A DNA stretch of 64,000 bases from Bradyrhizobium semiaridum (GCF_020329505.1 NZ_JAGKJJ010000021.1:1-64000), one strand, 5' to 3'. Shown: positions 7,961-17,420, counted from the first letter of the stretch. Program-made: numbers and translations. Notes: generated by a model from the letters alone, not told the origin.

Positions 7961-8896
7961 GTGGTCCTGATCAGCCAGCGAATCTTCCTGGAAACCATCA
8001 AAAAATATTGTCTGGCGCACGACATCGCCGTCGAGATGCGGTCCGGCGGCTGGCTGGTGATGATGCGGCGAGGCGCCGAGCGGCGGCTCGCGATCGGCTA
8101 TGACCTCGGGCTGAACAGCGCGGTGGCGCATCAGGTCGCGAGCGACAAGGCAGCCTGCGCCGAGGTGCTGACCGCGGCCGGAATCGACGCGATCCCGCAC
8201 ACGCTGTTTCTCGGCCCGCGGCACAGCCCGCATATCCCGGGATCGGGATCGATCGACACGATGGCGCAACTGCTCGATGCGCATCCACGCGGGCTCGTCG
8301 TCAAGCCCAACGAGGGCACATCGGGCGAGCTGGTGTGCCGCGTCACCACGCGGGCGCAACTGGAGACGGCTGTCGCGCGGATTCTCGCCGAGTACCGCGC
8401 GCTGGCGATCTCGCCCTATGTCGAGATCGATGACGAGATCCGCGTCGTGCTGCTCGATGCGCGCGCGCTGATCGTCTACAGCAAGACGCGCCCACAGGTG
8501 ACCGGCGACGGCGTGCATTCGCTGCGCGAACTGGCGCAGCGCGCGGCGACGGCGGAGCAGCTCAAGGCCATCACTGCGGATTTTGAAGCAGCCGAGCTCA
8601 ATGCCATTCCACCTGCGGGCGAACGGCGCCTGCTGAACTGGCGGCACAACCTCGATGCCGGCGCGGAGCCCGTGCTGCTCACGGATGGCGCGACGCACCG
8701 CGCCTGCGTCGCGCTTGCGCTCAAGGCCGCACAGGCGGTCGGCATCCGCTTCGCTTCGATCGACGTCGTGCGCGTCGACGGCGGGTGGAAGGTGCTCGAG
8801 GTGAATTCCGGGGTGAAGATGGAAGCGCTGGGGAAGCGGCATCCGGCGCTGGTCGAGGCGGCGTATCACGCGGCGCTGGATGCGGTGTTTGCGTAG
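7961..8896 (+). CDS. Orphan ATP-grasp ligase-like protein
   Basis: A 311-residue protein with an ATP-grasp fold related to cyanophycin-synthetase and RimK-type ligases. Supporting segments are SDKAACAEVLTAAGIDAIPH (start of the ATP-grasp domain), VVKPNEGTSGELVCRV (the nucleotide-binding lysine strand), ISPYVEIDDEIRVVLLD, and FASIDVVRVDGGWKVLEVNS, the strand carrying the metal-binding Glu-x-Asn. Such enzymes join a carboxylate to an amine through an acyl-phosphate. I chose GTG 7961 because GAAGGGA lies just upstream; an upstream TTG at 7925 lacks one. No partner gene adjoins, so the substrate is unknown. Confidence 0.75.
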   Translation: MVLISQRIFLETIKKYCLAHDIAVEMRSGGWLVMMRRGAERRLAIGYDLGLNSAVAHQVASDKAACAEVLTAAGIDAIPHTLFLGPRHSPHIPGSGSIDTMAQLLDAHPRGLVVKPNEGTSGELVCRVTTRAQLETAVARILAEYRALAISPYVEIDDEIRVVLLDARALIVYSKTRPQVTGDGVHSLRELAQRAATAEQLKAITADFEAAELNAIPPAGERRLLNWRHNLDAGAEPVLLTDGATHRACVALALKAAQAVGIRFASIDVVRVDGGWKVLEVNSGVKMEALGKRHPALVEAAYHAALDAVFA

Positions 8897-8910
8897 AGCG
8901 TGTGGGGGGA

Positions 8911-8936
8911 TGGGTCCCGGCCTTCGCCGGGACGAC
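8911..8936. repeat. Single arm of the TCGTCCCGGC repeat; likely terminator hairpin
   Basis: CCCGGCCTTCGCCGGG forms a tight stem-loop with flanking TGGGT and ACGACG identical to one arm of the longer repeats. It lies between the convergent ATP-grasp gene and the broken binding-protein gene. Confidence 0.65.
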
Positions 8937-8961
8937 GATAATGCTTGCGGCTTGTTTCGCG

Positions 8962-9773
8962 TCACTCGCTCTCGTCGAGCACCTTGAACGCCTCCTCGAG
9001 CTGCGGCGAGATGGCGACGTTGAGCTTTTCGCCGGTCGGCAGGCGGGCGATGAACCACTTGTTGTAGAGCGGGACGATGTCGCGGTTGGAGGCGAGCTTG
9101 CGGAAGGCGCGCTCGACCACGTCCTTCATCTGCTTCTCGCCCTTGCGGTACATGATGCCGTAGGGATCGTAGGACAAATAGTCGCCGGTGACGCGGTACT
9201 TGTCCTGCGACTTGTGCCGCGCGATCCAAGCTGCCGCTTGGCGTTGACATTGTTGATCGCCTGCTCGTTGGTGGTGCCCTTGGTGACGACGATGGTCTTG
9301 CCCTTCAGGTCGGCGATCTGCGTGACGCCGGAGGCCTTCGCCACCATCAGCTTGGTACCGGCCACGAACATCAGCGGCGCGAACGCCACCAGCTTGCCGC
9401 GCTCGGCATTCGCGGTGGTCGATCCGCATTCCAGATCGATCTTGTTCTCGACAACCGCCTGAATGCGGTCGTCCGAGGTGACCTTGACGTAGTCGACCTT
9501 GAGGTTGGCATCGTCGACCTCGATCCCGATCTCCTCGACGATCGCATCGCACAGTTCGAGGCTGTAGCCGATCGGCCGGTTGGAATGATCGAGGAACGAG
9601 AACGGCGGCGAGCTCTCGCGATAGCCGATCCGCACGGTGTGCGTGGCCTTGATGTTGGCGAGCGTGGGGCTGAGCCCCTCGCCCGCGGTCTGCGCGGAGG
9701 CCGGTGCCGCCAGCAGAGCTGCCAGCAGCATCAGGCCTTCAGCCGGTATCGGCCTCCAGCGAGGGCGACGCAT
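8962..9773 (-). pseudogene. Amino-acid ABC transporter periplasmic binding protein, internally deleted and frameshifted
   Basis: The first part (9773 to about 9232) reads as a glutamate/aspartate-type solute-binding protein. It has a signal peptide ending APASAQ, then IGYRESSPPFSFLD, PIGYSLELCDAIVEE and KGKTIVVTKGTTNEQAINNV. After KRQLG the frame loses sense. The other minus frame picks up IARHKSQDKYRVTGDYLSYD and runs to LEEAFKVLDESE, stopping at 8962. Total coding length is about 270 codons, against roughly 300 in the family. The segment that should hold the middle hinge and 'ADAF.TDD'-type ligand residues is absent. I infer a deletion of roughly 35 codons that also shifted the frame, with the junction near 9229-9233. 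It lies 12 bases after dctA, so it was probably the second gene of that operon. Confidence 0.8.
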
Positions 9774-9785
9774 GCATCCCTCCCG

Positions 9786-11075
9786 TCAATGGCCGGCCAT
9801 CACGGCGCCGGGCACCGCATCCGACGGCACCGCATCGTCGGGCCCGAGCTCGTGCTCCGCCTTCAGCTCGCCCTCCCACTTGGCGACCACGGCGGTCGCC
9901 AGCGAGTTGCCGATCACGTTGGTGGCGCTGCGGCCCATGTCGAGGAAGGTGTCGATGCCCATGATCATCAACAGCCCCGCCTCGGGGATGCCGAACTGCG
10001 CCAGCGTCGAGGCGATCACGACGAGCGAGGCGCGCGGCACGCCGGCGACGCCCTTCGAGGTGATCATCAGCGTCGCCAGCATCGCGAGCTGGGTGCCGAG
10101 CGACATCTCGATGTGGTAGGTCTGCGCGATGAACACGTTGGCGAAGGTGCAGTACATCATCGTGCCGTCGAGGTTGAACGAGTAACCCAGCGGCAGCACG
10201 AAGGACGAGATCCGCGACGAGGCGCCGAACCTGTTCAGCCCCTCCAGCGTCTTCGGATAGGCCGCCTCGGACGAGGCGGTCGAGAACGCGATCATCAGGG
10301 GCTCGCGGATCAGCCGCAGCAGATGGCTGTAGCGCGGGCCGATGACGATGAAGCCGACCGTGGCCAGGATGACCCACAGGATCAGCAGCGCGAGATAGAA
10401 GCCGCCCATGAAGACGACCAGCTTCCAGAGCACGCCGAGGCCGTTCTTCGAGACCGTGGCCATGATCGCCGCCCACACCGCGAGCGGAGCGAACAGCATC
10501 ACATAGCCGGTGACCTTCAGCATGATATGCGCGAGGTCGTCGATCAGGCTCATGATCGGCTTGGCGCGCTCCGGCATGGCGCCGAGCGCCACCGCGAAGA
10601 ACACCGCGAACACCACGATCTGCAGGATCTCGTTCTGCGCCATCGCATCCGCGATCGAGGTCGGCACCAGATGGATCAGGAATTTCTCGAACGAGAACGC
10701 GGAGACCGGAAGACCGGTCGACTGACCCTTGTCGGGCAGCGTGCCGGGGAAGTTGGCGCCGGGCTGCAGCAGATTGACCATCACGAGGCCGAGCAGCAGC
10801 GAGACAAAGGAGGCGGAGACGAACCAGCCCATGGTCTTGGCGAACACGCGCCCGAGCCGCGAGCCGCTGCCCATATGGGCGATGCCGCCGACCAGGGTCG
10901 CGAACACCAGCGGCGCGATGATCATCTTGATCAGGCGCAGGAACAGCATCGCGATCAGATTGACGTCTGCTGCGATCGAGGCACGGCTGTCAGGAAAGTA
11001 GTTGAAGACGATCGACCCCATCACGATGCCTAGGACCATCGCAATCAGGATGTACTGCGTAAACCTGCTGGACAT
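9786..11075 (-). CDS. C4-dicarboxylate/glutamate:cation symporter (DctA-like, DAACS family)
   Basis: A 429-residue inner-membrane symporter that uses a proton or sodium gradient to import dicarboxylates such as succinate or aspartate. Signatures seen: FLRLIKMIIAPLVFATLVGG in the first third, the serine-rich loop AFSTASSEAAYPKTLEGLNR, FVLPLGYSFNLDGTMMY and the C-terminal MGIDTFLDMGRSATNVIGN. Length and motif order are typical of DctA/GltP. The gene heads a minus-strand unit whose next member is the broken amino-acid-binding protein. In rhizobia dctA is usually controlled by DctBD, but no such genes are nearby. Aspartate/glutamate is therefore as likely a substrate as succinate. Confidence 0.88.
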   Translation of the reverse strand: MSSRFTQYILIAMVLGIVMGSIVFNYFPDSRASIAADVNLIAMLFLRLIKMIIAPLVFATLVGGIAHMGSGSRLGRVFAKTMGWFVSASFVSLLLGLVMVNLLQPGANFPGTLPDKGQSTGLPVSAFSFEKFLIHLVPTSIADAMAQNEILQIVVFAVFFAVALGAMPERAKPIMSLIDDLAHIMLKVTGYVMLFAPLAVWAAIMATVSKNGLGVLWKLVVFMGGFYLALLILWVILATVGFIVIGPRYSHLLRLIREPLMIAFSTASSEAAYPKTLEGLNRFGASSRISSFVLPLGYSFNLDGTMMYCTFANVFIAQTYHIEMSLGTQLAMLATLMITSKGVAGVPRASLVVIASTLAQFGIPEAGLLMIMGIDTFLDMGRSATNVIGNSLATAVVAKWEGELKAEHELGPDDAVPSDAVPGAVMAGH

Positions 11076-11291
11076 TCTCTTACCCCCGTAAGTTCCCGGC
11101 GAAGGTCAAGTGTGGCAGATTTACGCAGCGACGCAACACGCTTCGCGCCTGGCGGGATTTTCCGAAACGTTCCCGTTGTGGAATGCCACCGTGCGGACTA
11201 GCGTTCATGCAGCGCACAATCTGTGCAATCTGCTGCGCGCGGCGCAGTCAAATTGCGGCGCAAACGGCCACGACGAGGGGAGACAATCGCC

Positions 11292-12293
11292 ATGAACGAC
11301 ACCGTCAATCGCCAGATCCTGCTGGTCGAGAAGCCGACCGGCAAGCTCGGTCCCGAACATTTCCGTCTGGTCAGCGGCGCGATCCCCGAGCCGAAGGACG
11401 GCGAGGTGCTGGTGCGCACGCGCTACATCTCGCTCGATGCCGCCAACCGCGCCTGGATGCATGGCGCGACCTACCGCGCCGCGGTTGAGGCGAACACTGT
11501 GATGGCCGGCGGCAGCATCGCCGAGGTGGTGGAATCGAAGGCGCCCGGCCTGAAGCAGGGCGACCTCGTGTTCGGCGACACCGGCTGGCAGGACTATGCC
11601 GCGCTGCCGGCCAAGCACCTGTCGAAGATGCCGAGGCTGGAGCCGATGACGCATCTGCTCAGCGTGTTCGGCATCGCCGGCCTGACCGCCTATTTCGGCC
11701 TGCTCGACGTCGGCAAGCCGAAGCAGGGCGAGACCGTGGTGGTGTCGGCCGCGGCCGGCTCGGTCGGCTCGATCGTCGGCCAGATCGCCAAGATCAAGGG
11801 CTGCCATGTGGTCGGCATCGCCGGCGGCAAGGACAAGTGCCACTGGCTGACAAGCGAGCTCGGTTTCGACGCCGCGGTCGACTACAAGGACGGCGCCACC
11901 TACAAGGCGCTGCGCGCCGCGGCGCCCGATGGCATCGACGTCTATTTCGACAATGTCGGCGGCGACATCCTGGAAGCCTGCCTGTCGCAGATGAACAATC
12001 GCGGCCGCATCGCCTGCTGCGGCGCGATCTCGCAATATGACGGCGTGCCCTCCGCGCACGGCCCGCGCGGCGTGCCCGGCCTGATCGTGGTGAAGCGGCT
12101 GGTGATGCAGGGCTTCATCGTGATGGACTACATGGACCAGCGCGATGCCGCCCTCGCCGAGCTGCAGTCCTGGGTCGGCGCCGGCAAGCTCAAGGTGCAG
12201 GAGGACGTGATCGACGGGCTGGCGAACACGCCGCAGGCGCTGATCGGACTGCTCGCCGGCGAGAACCGCGGCAAGCGGATGGTGAAGGTGTAG
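11292..12293 (+). CDS. NADP-dependent medium-chain oxidoreductase (leukotriene B4 dehydrogenase / CurA-like)
   Basis: A 333-residue cytosolic enzyme of the zinc-free MDR family that reduces the C=C bond of alpha,beta-unsaturated carbonyls with NADPH. Evidence: the N-terminal substrate domain (ISLDAANRAWMHGATYR), the nucleotide motif VVVSAAAGSVGSIVGQIAK at about 152-170, and VYFDNVGGDILEACLSQMN. The end QALIGLLAGENRGKRMVKV is the standard family tail. ATG 11292 is preferred: it follows GAGGGGAG, and the family N terminus begins here. It is transcribed away from dctA and stands alone. Family members detoxify reactive enals; the true substrate is unknown. Confidence 0.88.
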   Translation: MNDTVNRQILLVEKPTGKLGPEHFRLVSGAIPEPKDGEVLVRTRYISLDAANRAWMHGATYRAAVEANTVMAGGSIAEVVESKAPGLKQGDLVFGDTGWQDYAALPAKHLSKMPRLEPMTHLLSVFGIAGLTAYFGLLDVGKPKQGETVVVSAAAGSVGSIVGQIAKIKGCHVVGIAGGKDKCHWLTSELGFDAAVDYKDGATYKALRAAAPDGIDVYFDNVGGDILEACLSQMNNRGRIACCGAISQYDGVPSAHGPRGVPGLIVVKRLVMQGFIVMDYMDQRDAALAELQSWVGAGKLKVQEDVIDGLANTPQALIGLLAGENRGKRMVKV

Positions 12294-12304
12294 CGATCTT
12301 GCTT

Positions 12305-12444
12305 ACCTCTCCCCGCCTGCGGGGAGAGGTCGGATCGCGTCGCAGATGCGATCCGGGTGAGGGGGTACCGGACACGCAATTCACACCGCCTGGCGGTGAG
12401 AGCCCCTCACCCCAACCCTCTCCCCATGAAGAACGGGGAGGGGG
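12305..12444. repeat. Intergenic palindromic repeat, CCTCTCCCC family (copy 2)
   Basis: Starts ACCTCTCCCCGCCTGCGGGG and ends CTCTCCCCATGAAGAACGGG, with GATCGCGTCGCAGATGCGATC inside. It lies between the convergent oxidoreductase and RND genes and ends just before the RND stop codon. The paired GGGGAGAGG arms could end transcription from both sides. Confidence 0.75.
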
Positions 12445-12448
12445 AGTT

Positions 12449-15400
12449 TCAGTGCACCGTGCCCGTCGCCCGCGGCTCGGCTTGCGGCGGCGCGGCCTTG
12501 CCTTTCTTCGCCTTGCGCCAGTTCTCGAAACTCTGCACCACGACGAAGAACGCCGGGACGAACAGCACGGCGAGGCAGGTCGAGGCGATCATGCCGGAGA
12601 ACACCGTGATGCCGATCGACTTGCGGGCGTTGGCGCCGGCGCCGGTGGCGAGCACCAGCGGCAGCACGCCGAGGATGAAGGCGAACGACGTCATCAGAAT
12701 CGGCCGGAAGCGCGCCCGCGCCGCGTCGATCGCGGATTGCAGCACGGTGTGGCCGTCGCGCAGATGGCGCTCGAGCGCGACCTCGACGATCAGGATCGCG
12801 TTCTTGGCCGATAGCGCGATCAGCAGGATGATGCCGATCTGGGTGTAGAGGTTGTTGTCGATCCGCAGGCCGGTCAGCACCAGCATCGGGCCGAGCAGCG
12901 ACAGCGGTACCGCGAGGATCACCGAGATCGGTGCGTACCAGCTCTCATACTGTCCGGCGAGCACGAGATAGACCAGCAGCAGCGCCAGCGCGAATGTGTA
13001 GTAGATCTGGCCGCCGACCGCCTTCTCCTGGTACGACATCGCCGTCCACTCATAGCCCGAGCCGGGCGGCAGCGTCTTGGCTGCGATCTCCTCCATCAGC
13101 GCCATCGACTGGCCGGACGAGTAGCCCTGTGCCGGCAAGCCGATGATCGAGGCCGACGGATAGAGGTTGTAGAGGCTGATCAGCGACGGCCCGACCGACG
13201 GCGTGATCTTCGCCACCGTGCCGAGCGGAATCATGTCGCCGTTGCTGTTGCGCACCATCATGTTCTCGATGTCGCGCAAGGTCAGGCGGTACTGCGCCTC
13301 GGCCTGGGTGTAGACCTGGAAGGTGCGGCCGAACTTGGTGAACTGGTTGACGTAGCTGGCGCCGAGATAGGACGACAGCGCCGAGAAGATCTGGTCGGTG
13401 GTGACGTGCAAGGTCTGCGTCTTGATGCGGTCGACCTCGACGTCGTATTGCGGCACCATCGAGCGGAACGAGGACTGCACGCGCTGCAGCGCGCTCTGGG
13501 TCTGCGCGTTGGCGACGATCGCGCCGGTGATCGCCTGCAGCTTGCCGTAATCGGCATTGCCGTCGCGCAGCTCGACTTGCATGGCGAAGCCGGCGGCGTT
13601 GCCGATGCCCTGGATCGGCGGCGGCGGGATCACCAGGATGCGCGCCTCCGGGATCACCGCGAGCTTGTCGTTGAGTCCGAACACCAGCGAGCGCAGGTCT
13701 TCGCCCGGCCCGCGCGCACTCCAATCCTTCAGGATCAGGTAGGCGACGCCGGCATTGGCGAGGCTCGACGAGTTGTCGAGCGCGGAAATGCCGGCGATCG
13801 AGATCACCTGGTCGACGCCAGGCGTCTTGCCGGCGATCTCGGTGACCTTGTCGAGCACCTGCTGGGTGCGGTCGAGCGCGGCGCCGTCGGGCAGCTGCAC
13901 CGCTGCCAGCAGATAGCCCTGATCCTCGATCGGGATGAAGCCGGTCGGCACCCGCGACAGGCCATAGCCGGCGAGCCCGATGATGATGAGCGCGATCGCG
14001 ACCGATGTCTTGGCGTGCCCGGCGATGCCACCGATGATGCGGGCATAGCCGCGCTCGATCCGGTCATAGACCGCATTGAAGCCGCGGTAGAAGAAGTTGC
14101 GCTGCTCGGGCGGCGCCGGCGGGCGCAGCCACAGCGCGCACTGGGTCGGCTTCAGGGTCGCGGCATTGATCGCGCTGAGCAGCGCGGTGGCGGCGATGAC
14201 CAGCGCGAATTGCGCGTACATCCGCCCGGTCAGTCCCGGCAGAAAGGCGGCCGGCAGGAACACCGAGATCAGCACCAGCGTGATGCCGACGATCGGTGCG
14301 AACAACTCGTCCATCGCCTTGATCGCGGCGTCGTGGCCGGACATGCCGTGCTCGATATTGTGCGCCGCGCCCTCGACCACGACGATGGCGTCGTCGACCA
14401 CGATGCCGATCGCCAGCACGATCGCGAACAGCGTTGACAGATTGATGGTGAAGCCGAGCGCGGCCATCGCCGCGAAGGCGCCGATGATGGTGACCGGCAC
14501 CGTCGTCGCCGGCACCAGCATCGCCCGCCAATCCTGCAGGAACACCAGAATCACGACCAGCACGAGCAGGCCGGCCTCGATCAGCGTCTTGTAGACTTCT
14601 TCAATCGAGGCGTTGACGAATTTGGTGGTGTCGAACGGCGTGTCGTATTTGATGTCCTGCGGGAACTGCCTGGCCAGTTCCGCCATCTTCTTCTCGATCG
14701 CCTTCTCGACCTGCAGCGCGTTGGCGCCGGGCGACTGGAACACGCCGATGCCGACCGCGGGCTTCTGGTTCAGCGAGAAGATCTGGCTGTAGGTCTGCGC
14801 GCCGAGCTCGACCCAGCCGACGTCGCGGACGCGGGTGACGTCGCCGACGGTGCCGGTCTTGACGATGATGTTCTCGAACTGGCCGGCGTCGTCGAGCCGG
14901 CCGTTGACATTGAGCGTGTACTGGAACGCCTGCCCCGCCGGCGTCGGCGGCGCGCCGACCTGGCCGGCGGTGACCTGCTGGCTCTGCTGCTGGATCGCCT
15001 GGATGACGTCCTGCGGCATCAGCCCGCGCACCTGCAGCTTGTTGGGGTCGAGCCAGACCCGCATCGAGTACTGGCCGGCGCCGAACACCGTGACGTTGCC
15101 GACGCCGGGCAGGCGCGACAGCTCATCGCGGATGTTGATGGTGGCGTAGTTCGACAGGAACAGGCTGTCGTAGGTCTTGTTCGGCGAGGTCAGCGTCACG
15201 AACAGCAGGATCGAGGTCGACCGCTTCTGCACGGTGACACCCTGGCTTTGCACCGCCGACGGCAGCTGCGACAGCGCGCTGGAGACGCGGTTCTGCACCA
15301 GCACCTGCGCGAAGTTGAGATCGGTGCCGATCTTGAAGGTCACCGTCAGCGTATAGGTGCCGTCGGCGCCGCTGTAGGACTGCATGTAGAGCATGTCCTC

Positions 15401-15619
15401 GACGCCGTTGACCTGCTGCTCGATCGGCAGCGCCACCGTGTCGACCACGGTCTGGGCCGAGGCGCCGGGATAGCGCGTCGTCACCTGCACGGTCGGCGGC
15501 ACCACGTCGGGATATTGCGCGACGGCGAGGTTGTACAGCGACACGCCGCCGAGCAGGATCATCAGGATGGCGATGACGTTGGAAAGGACCGGGCGCTCGA
15601 TGAAGAATTTCGAGATCAT
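12449..15619 (-). CDS. RND multidrug efflux permease (HAE1/AcrB-MexF type)
   Basis: A 1056-residue inner-membrane transporter that exports hydrophobic compounds using the proton gradient. The protein starts MISKFFIERPVLSNVIAILM, the usual first helix of HAE1 pumps. The proton-relay aspartates are in AIVLAIGIVVDDAIVVVEGA (helix 4). The matching lysine is in LIALSAKNAILIVEVALERH (helix 10), followed by RPILMTSFAFILGVLPLVLA. The two large periplasmic loops are intact. It follows its adaptor gene by 8 bases, so the two are co-transcribed. No outer-membrane channel gene or dedicated regulator adjoins, so it probably borrows a channel encoded elsewhere. Confidence 0.93.
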   Translation of the reverse strand: MISKFFIERPVLSNVIAILMILLGGVSLYNLAVAQYPDVVPPTVQVTTRYPGASAQTVVDTVALPIEQQVNGVEDMLYMQSYSGADGTYTLTVTFKIGTDLNFAQVLVQNRVSSALSQLPSAVQSQGVTVQKRSTSILLFVTLTSPNKTYDSLFLSNYATINIRDELSRLPGVGNVTVFGAGQYSMRVWLDPNKLQVRGLMPQDVIQAIQQQSQQVTAGQVGAPPTPAGQAFQYTLNVNGRLDDAGQFENIIVKTGTVGDVTRVRDVGWVELGAQTYSQIFSLNQKPAVGIGVFQSPGANALQVEKAIEKKMAELARQFPQDIKYDTPFDTTKFVNASIEEVYKTLIEAGLLVLVVILVFLQDWRAMLVPATTVPVTIIGAFAAMAALGFTINLSTLFAIVLAIGIVVDDAIVVVEGAAHNIEHGMSGHDAAIKAMDELFAPIVGITLVLISVFLPAAFLPGLTGRMYAQFALVIAATALLSAINAATLKPTQCALWLRPPAPPEQRNFFYRGFNAVYDRIERGYARIIGGIAGHAKTSVAIALIIIGLAGYGLSRVPTGFIPIEDQGYLLAAVQLPDGAALDRTQQVLDKVTEIAGKTPGVDQVISIAGISALDNSSSLANAGVAYLILKDWSARGPGEDLRSLVFGLNDKLAVIPEARILVIPPPPIQGIGNAAGFAMQVELRDGNADYGKLQAITGAIVANAQTQSALQRVQSSFRSMVPQYDVEVDRIKTQTLHVTTDQIFSALSSYLGASYVNQFTKFGRTFQVYTQAEAQYRLTLRDIENMMVRNSNGDMIPLGTVAKITPSVGPSLISLYNLYPSASIIGLPAQGYSSGQSMALMEEIAAKTLPPGSGYEWTAMSYQEKAVGGQIYYTFALALLLVYLVLAGQYESWYAPISVILAVPLSLLGPMLVLTGLRIDNNLYTQIGIILLIALSAKNAILIVEVALERHLRDGHTVLQSAIDAARARFRPILMTSFAFILGVLPLVLATGAGANARKSIGITVFSGMIASTCLAVLFVPAFFVVVQSFENWRKAKKGKAAPPQAEPRATGTVH

Positions 15620-15627
15620 GGCGCGTC

Positions 15628-16830
15628 CTATTTCGTCGCTGTCGGCGTCGCGTCGCTCGTCCTGACCTGCGGATCGACCTTCTGGCCGGGGATCGCGCGC
15701 AGCAGCCCGGCGGTGACCACGCGGTCATCCGGCTTCAGCCCGGTCTCGATGACGCGGAGTCCCTGATCGAGCGGGCCGGTCGTCACCTTGCGCTGCTCGA
15801 CCACATTGTCGGCATTGACGACCAGCACATAGCGCCCGGCCTGGTCGCTGCCGATCGCGGTGTCCGGCACCAGCAGCGCATTCTCCTGCTTGTCGAACGG
15901 CACGCGAACGCGGACGTAGAAGCCCGGCAGCAGCGCACGATCCGGGTTCGGGATCAGGCCGCGCACGGCCAGCGTTCCGGTCGACTGGTTGAGCGTCGGC
16001 GAGATGTAATCGAGCTTGCCCTTGTGCGGATAGCCGGTCTCGGTCTGCAGGCCGACCTCGACCGGCAGTTGCCTGATCTCGTCGATCGAGATGCCGCGCC
16101 GCCGCGCCTCGTCGCGCATGCGCTGCACGTCCTGCTCATTGACGTTGAAGTTCACATAGATCGGGTCGAGCTGCACGATGGTGGCAAGCTGCGTCGGCGA
16201 GGAGACGCCGACCAGCTCGCCGACCGAAACCAGATGGTTGCTGACGATGCCGTCGAACGGCGCGACGACGTTGGTGTAGCCGTAATTGACGGCGGCAAGC
16301 TTGGTGTTGACCTGGGCTTGCTGCAGACTGGCGGTCGCGTTGTCGCGCGTCGAGGTCGAGGTATCCAGCGTCGCCTGCGACACCGCCTGGCGCTGCACGA
16401 GCACTGCCTGCCGCTTGTAGTCGGTCTCGGCCTGCTTCACCGTCGCCTGCGCGCCGACCTCGGCGGCCTGCGCCTGCTCGAGCTTCAGCTTGTAGGTCTC
16501 CGGCTCGATCGTGAACAGGGTGGTGCCCTGCTTCACGAAGGTGCCGTCCTTGTAATTGATCGACTCCAGAAAGCCCTGCACGCGCGCAACCAAATCGACG
16601 CTCTGGATCGGCGCGGTATTTCCGGTCGCGTCGAGATAGCGCGTGATGGCGCGCTGCACCGGCGGCGCGACCTCGACCTTGGGCGGCGGTGGCGGCACAA
16701 AACTATTTTGTTCGCAGGCACTTAAACTGAAAAACGCCGCTATGACGAAAACATCGCGCGGAAATGTCGTGGTTCGCAGCCGCACAAAACTGGCTAGCCT
16801 GGAATTTGCCGGCGCGCGAGCATGCCTCAT
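15628..16830 (-). CDS. RND efflux periplasmic adaptor (membrane fusion lipoprotein)
   Basis: A 400-residue AcrA/MexE-like adaptor linking the RND permease to an outer-membrane channel. A lipoprotein signal is seen at the N terminus: basic residues, a hydrophobic run, then FFSLSAC with the lipid-modified cysteine. After that come the barrel-sandwich segment (VDLVARVQGFLESINYKDGT), a coiled-coil hairpin rich in Q and A (AQAAEVGAQATVKQAETDYK) and the beta-barrel region. I chose ATG 16830, which has GAGG about 9 bases upstream and gives a proper signal peptide. An in-frame ATG at 16902 would add 24 residues without a ribosome binding site. It precedes the permease gene by 8 bases. Confidence 0.9.
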   Translation of the reverse strand: MRHARAPANSRLASFVRLRTTTFPRDVFVIAAFFSLSACEQNSFVPPPPPKVEVAPPVQRAITRYLDATGNTAPIQSVDLVARVQGFLESINYKDGTFVKQGTTLFTIEPETYKLKLEQAQAAEVGAQATVKQAETDYKRQAVLVQRQAVSQATLDTSTSTRDNATASLQQAQVNTKLAAVNYGYTNVVAPFDGIVSNHLVSVGELVGVSSPTQLATIVQLDPIYVNFNVNEQDVQRMRDEARRRGISIDEIRQLPVEVGLQTETGYPHKGKLDYISPTLNQSTGTLAVRGLIPNPDRALLPGFYVRVRVPFDKQENALLVPDTAIGSDQAGRYVLVVNADNVVEQRKVTTGPLDQGLRVIETGLKPDDRVVTAGLLRAIPGQKVDPQVRTSDATPTATK

Positions 16831-17027
16831 TTCCGAGCCTCGATTCAAAATGCCTAATACAAGGACGTCGTATCGAGTGAACAGCAGCCTTACCTCATGC
16901 ATAGCAACAATCCGCTTGCAGTGGAACTCGAAAGCGAAAATGATGACGCACGCTAAGGTTGTTACAAGAAGATTTTTTCAGAACTCAGTTCGGCGGCTTC
17001 CCGCGCAAACAAAGAGATTTAGTTCAA

Positions 17028-17287
17028 ATGATTGACGCGTTGACACGTGCAGCGAGGCTGTCCGCATGGCTGGCGGCCGTGGCCCTGATAAGCGCTGCCC
17101 CGGCCTTGTCGCAGGCTCCAACCCAGGCGCAGCGCGACGCCGTCAAATCGCAATGCCGCAACGACTACATCGCCCACTGCTCCAGCGTTCCGCGGGCGGT
17201 GAACCGTCGCTGCAATGCCTGCAGAAAAATATGAGCAGCCTGTCGTCCAGTTGCGCCAGCGCGGTGAAGGCGCAATCCCGGATTTGA
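17028..17287 (+). pseudogene. Small secreted cysteine-rich-repeat protein, probably frameshifted
   Basis: The ATG at 17028 starts a signal peptide (LAAVALISAAPALSQA), followed by AQRDAVKSQCRNDYIAHCSS. At about 17194-17197 the frame changes. The open frame itself ends as RAVNRRCNACRKI at 17234, but the frame one base back gives GGEPSLQCLQKNMSSLSSSC and ends at 17287. The second version completes the pattern C-x6-C-x(n)-CL-x(n)-LS-x2-C of the cysteine-rich-repeat family (PF00839-like). The text CCGCGGGCGG looks like CCGCCGGGCGG minus one C. So the intact gene probably made a periplasmic protein of about 85 residues. It could be a real mutation or a sequencing error in a GC run. Confidence 0.6.
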
Positions 17288-17308
17288 AGTGTCGCCACAG
17301 GCGAGACC

Positions 17309-17341
17309 GCCCGGATCGCGCTGCGCGCCATCCAGGCTACG
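17309..17341. repeat. Degraded half-copy of the GTAGCCCGG repeat
   Basis: GCCCGGATCGCGCTGCGCGC and the following CATCCAGGCTACG match one arm of the GTAGCCCGG family with several changes. The partner arm is not recognisable. Confidence 0.45.
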
Positions 17342-17420
17342 AAGCTACGAAGCCGAATGGCTGCGCGCATTTTCCCTCTGGCGTTTCCGCCGGAGGCAGA
17401 TTAGTCTGACCTCAATTAGT

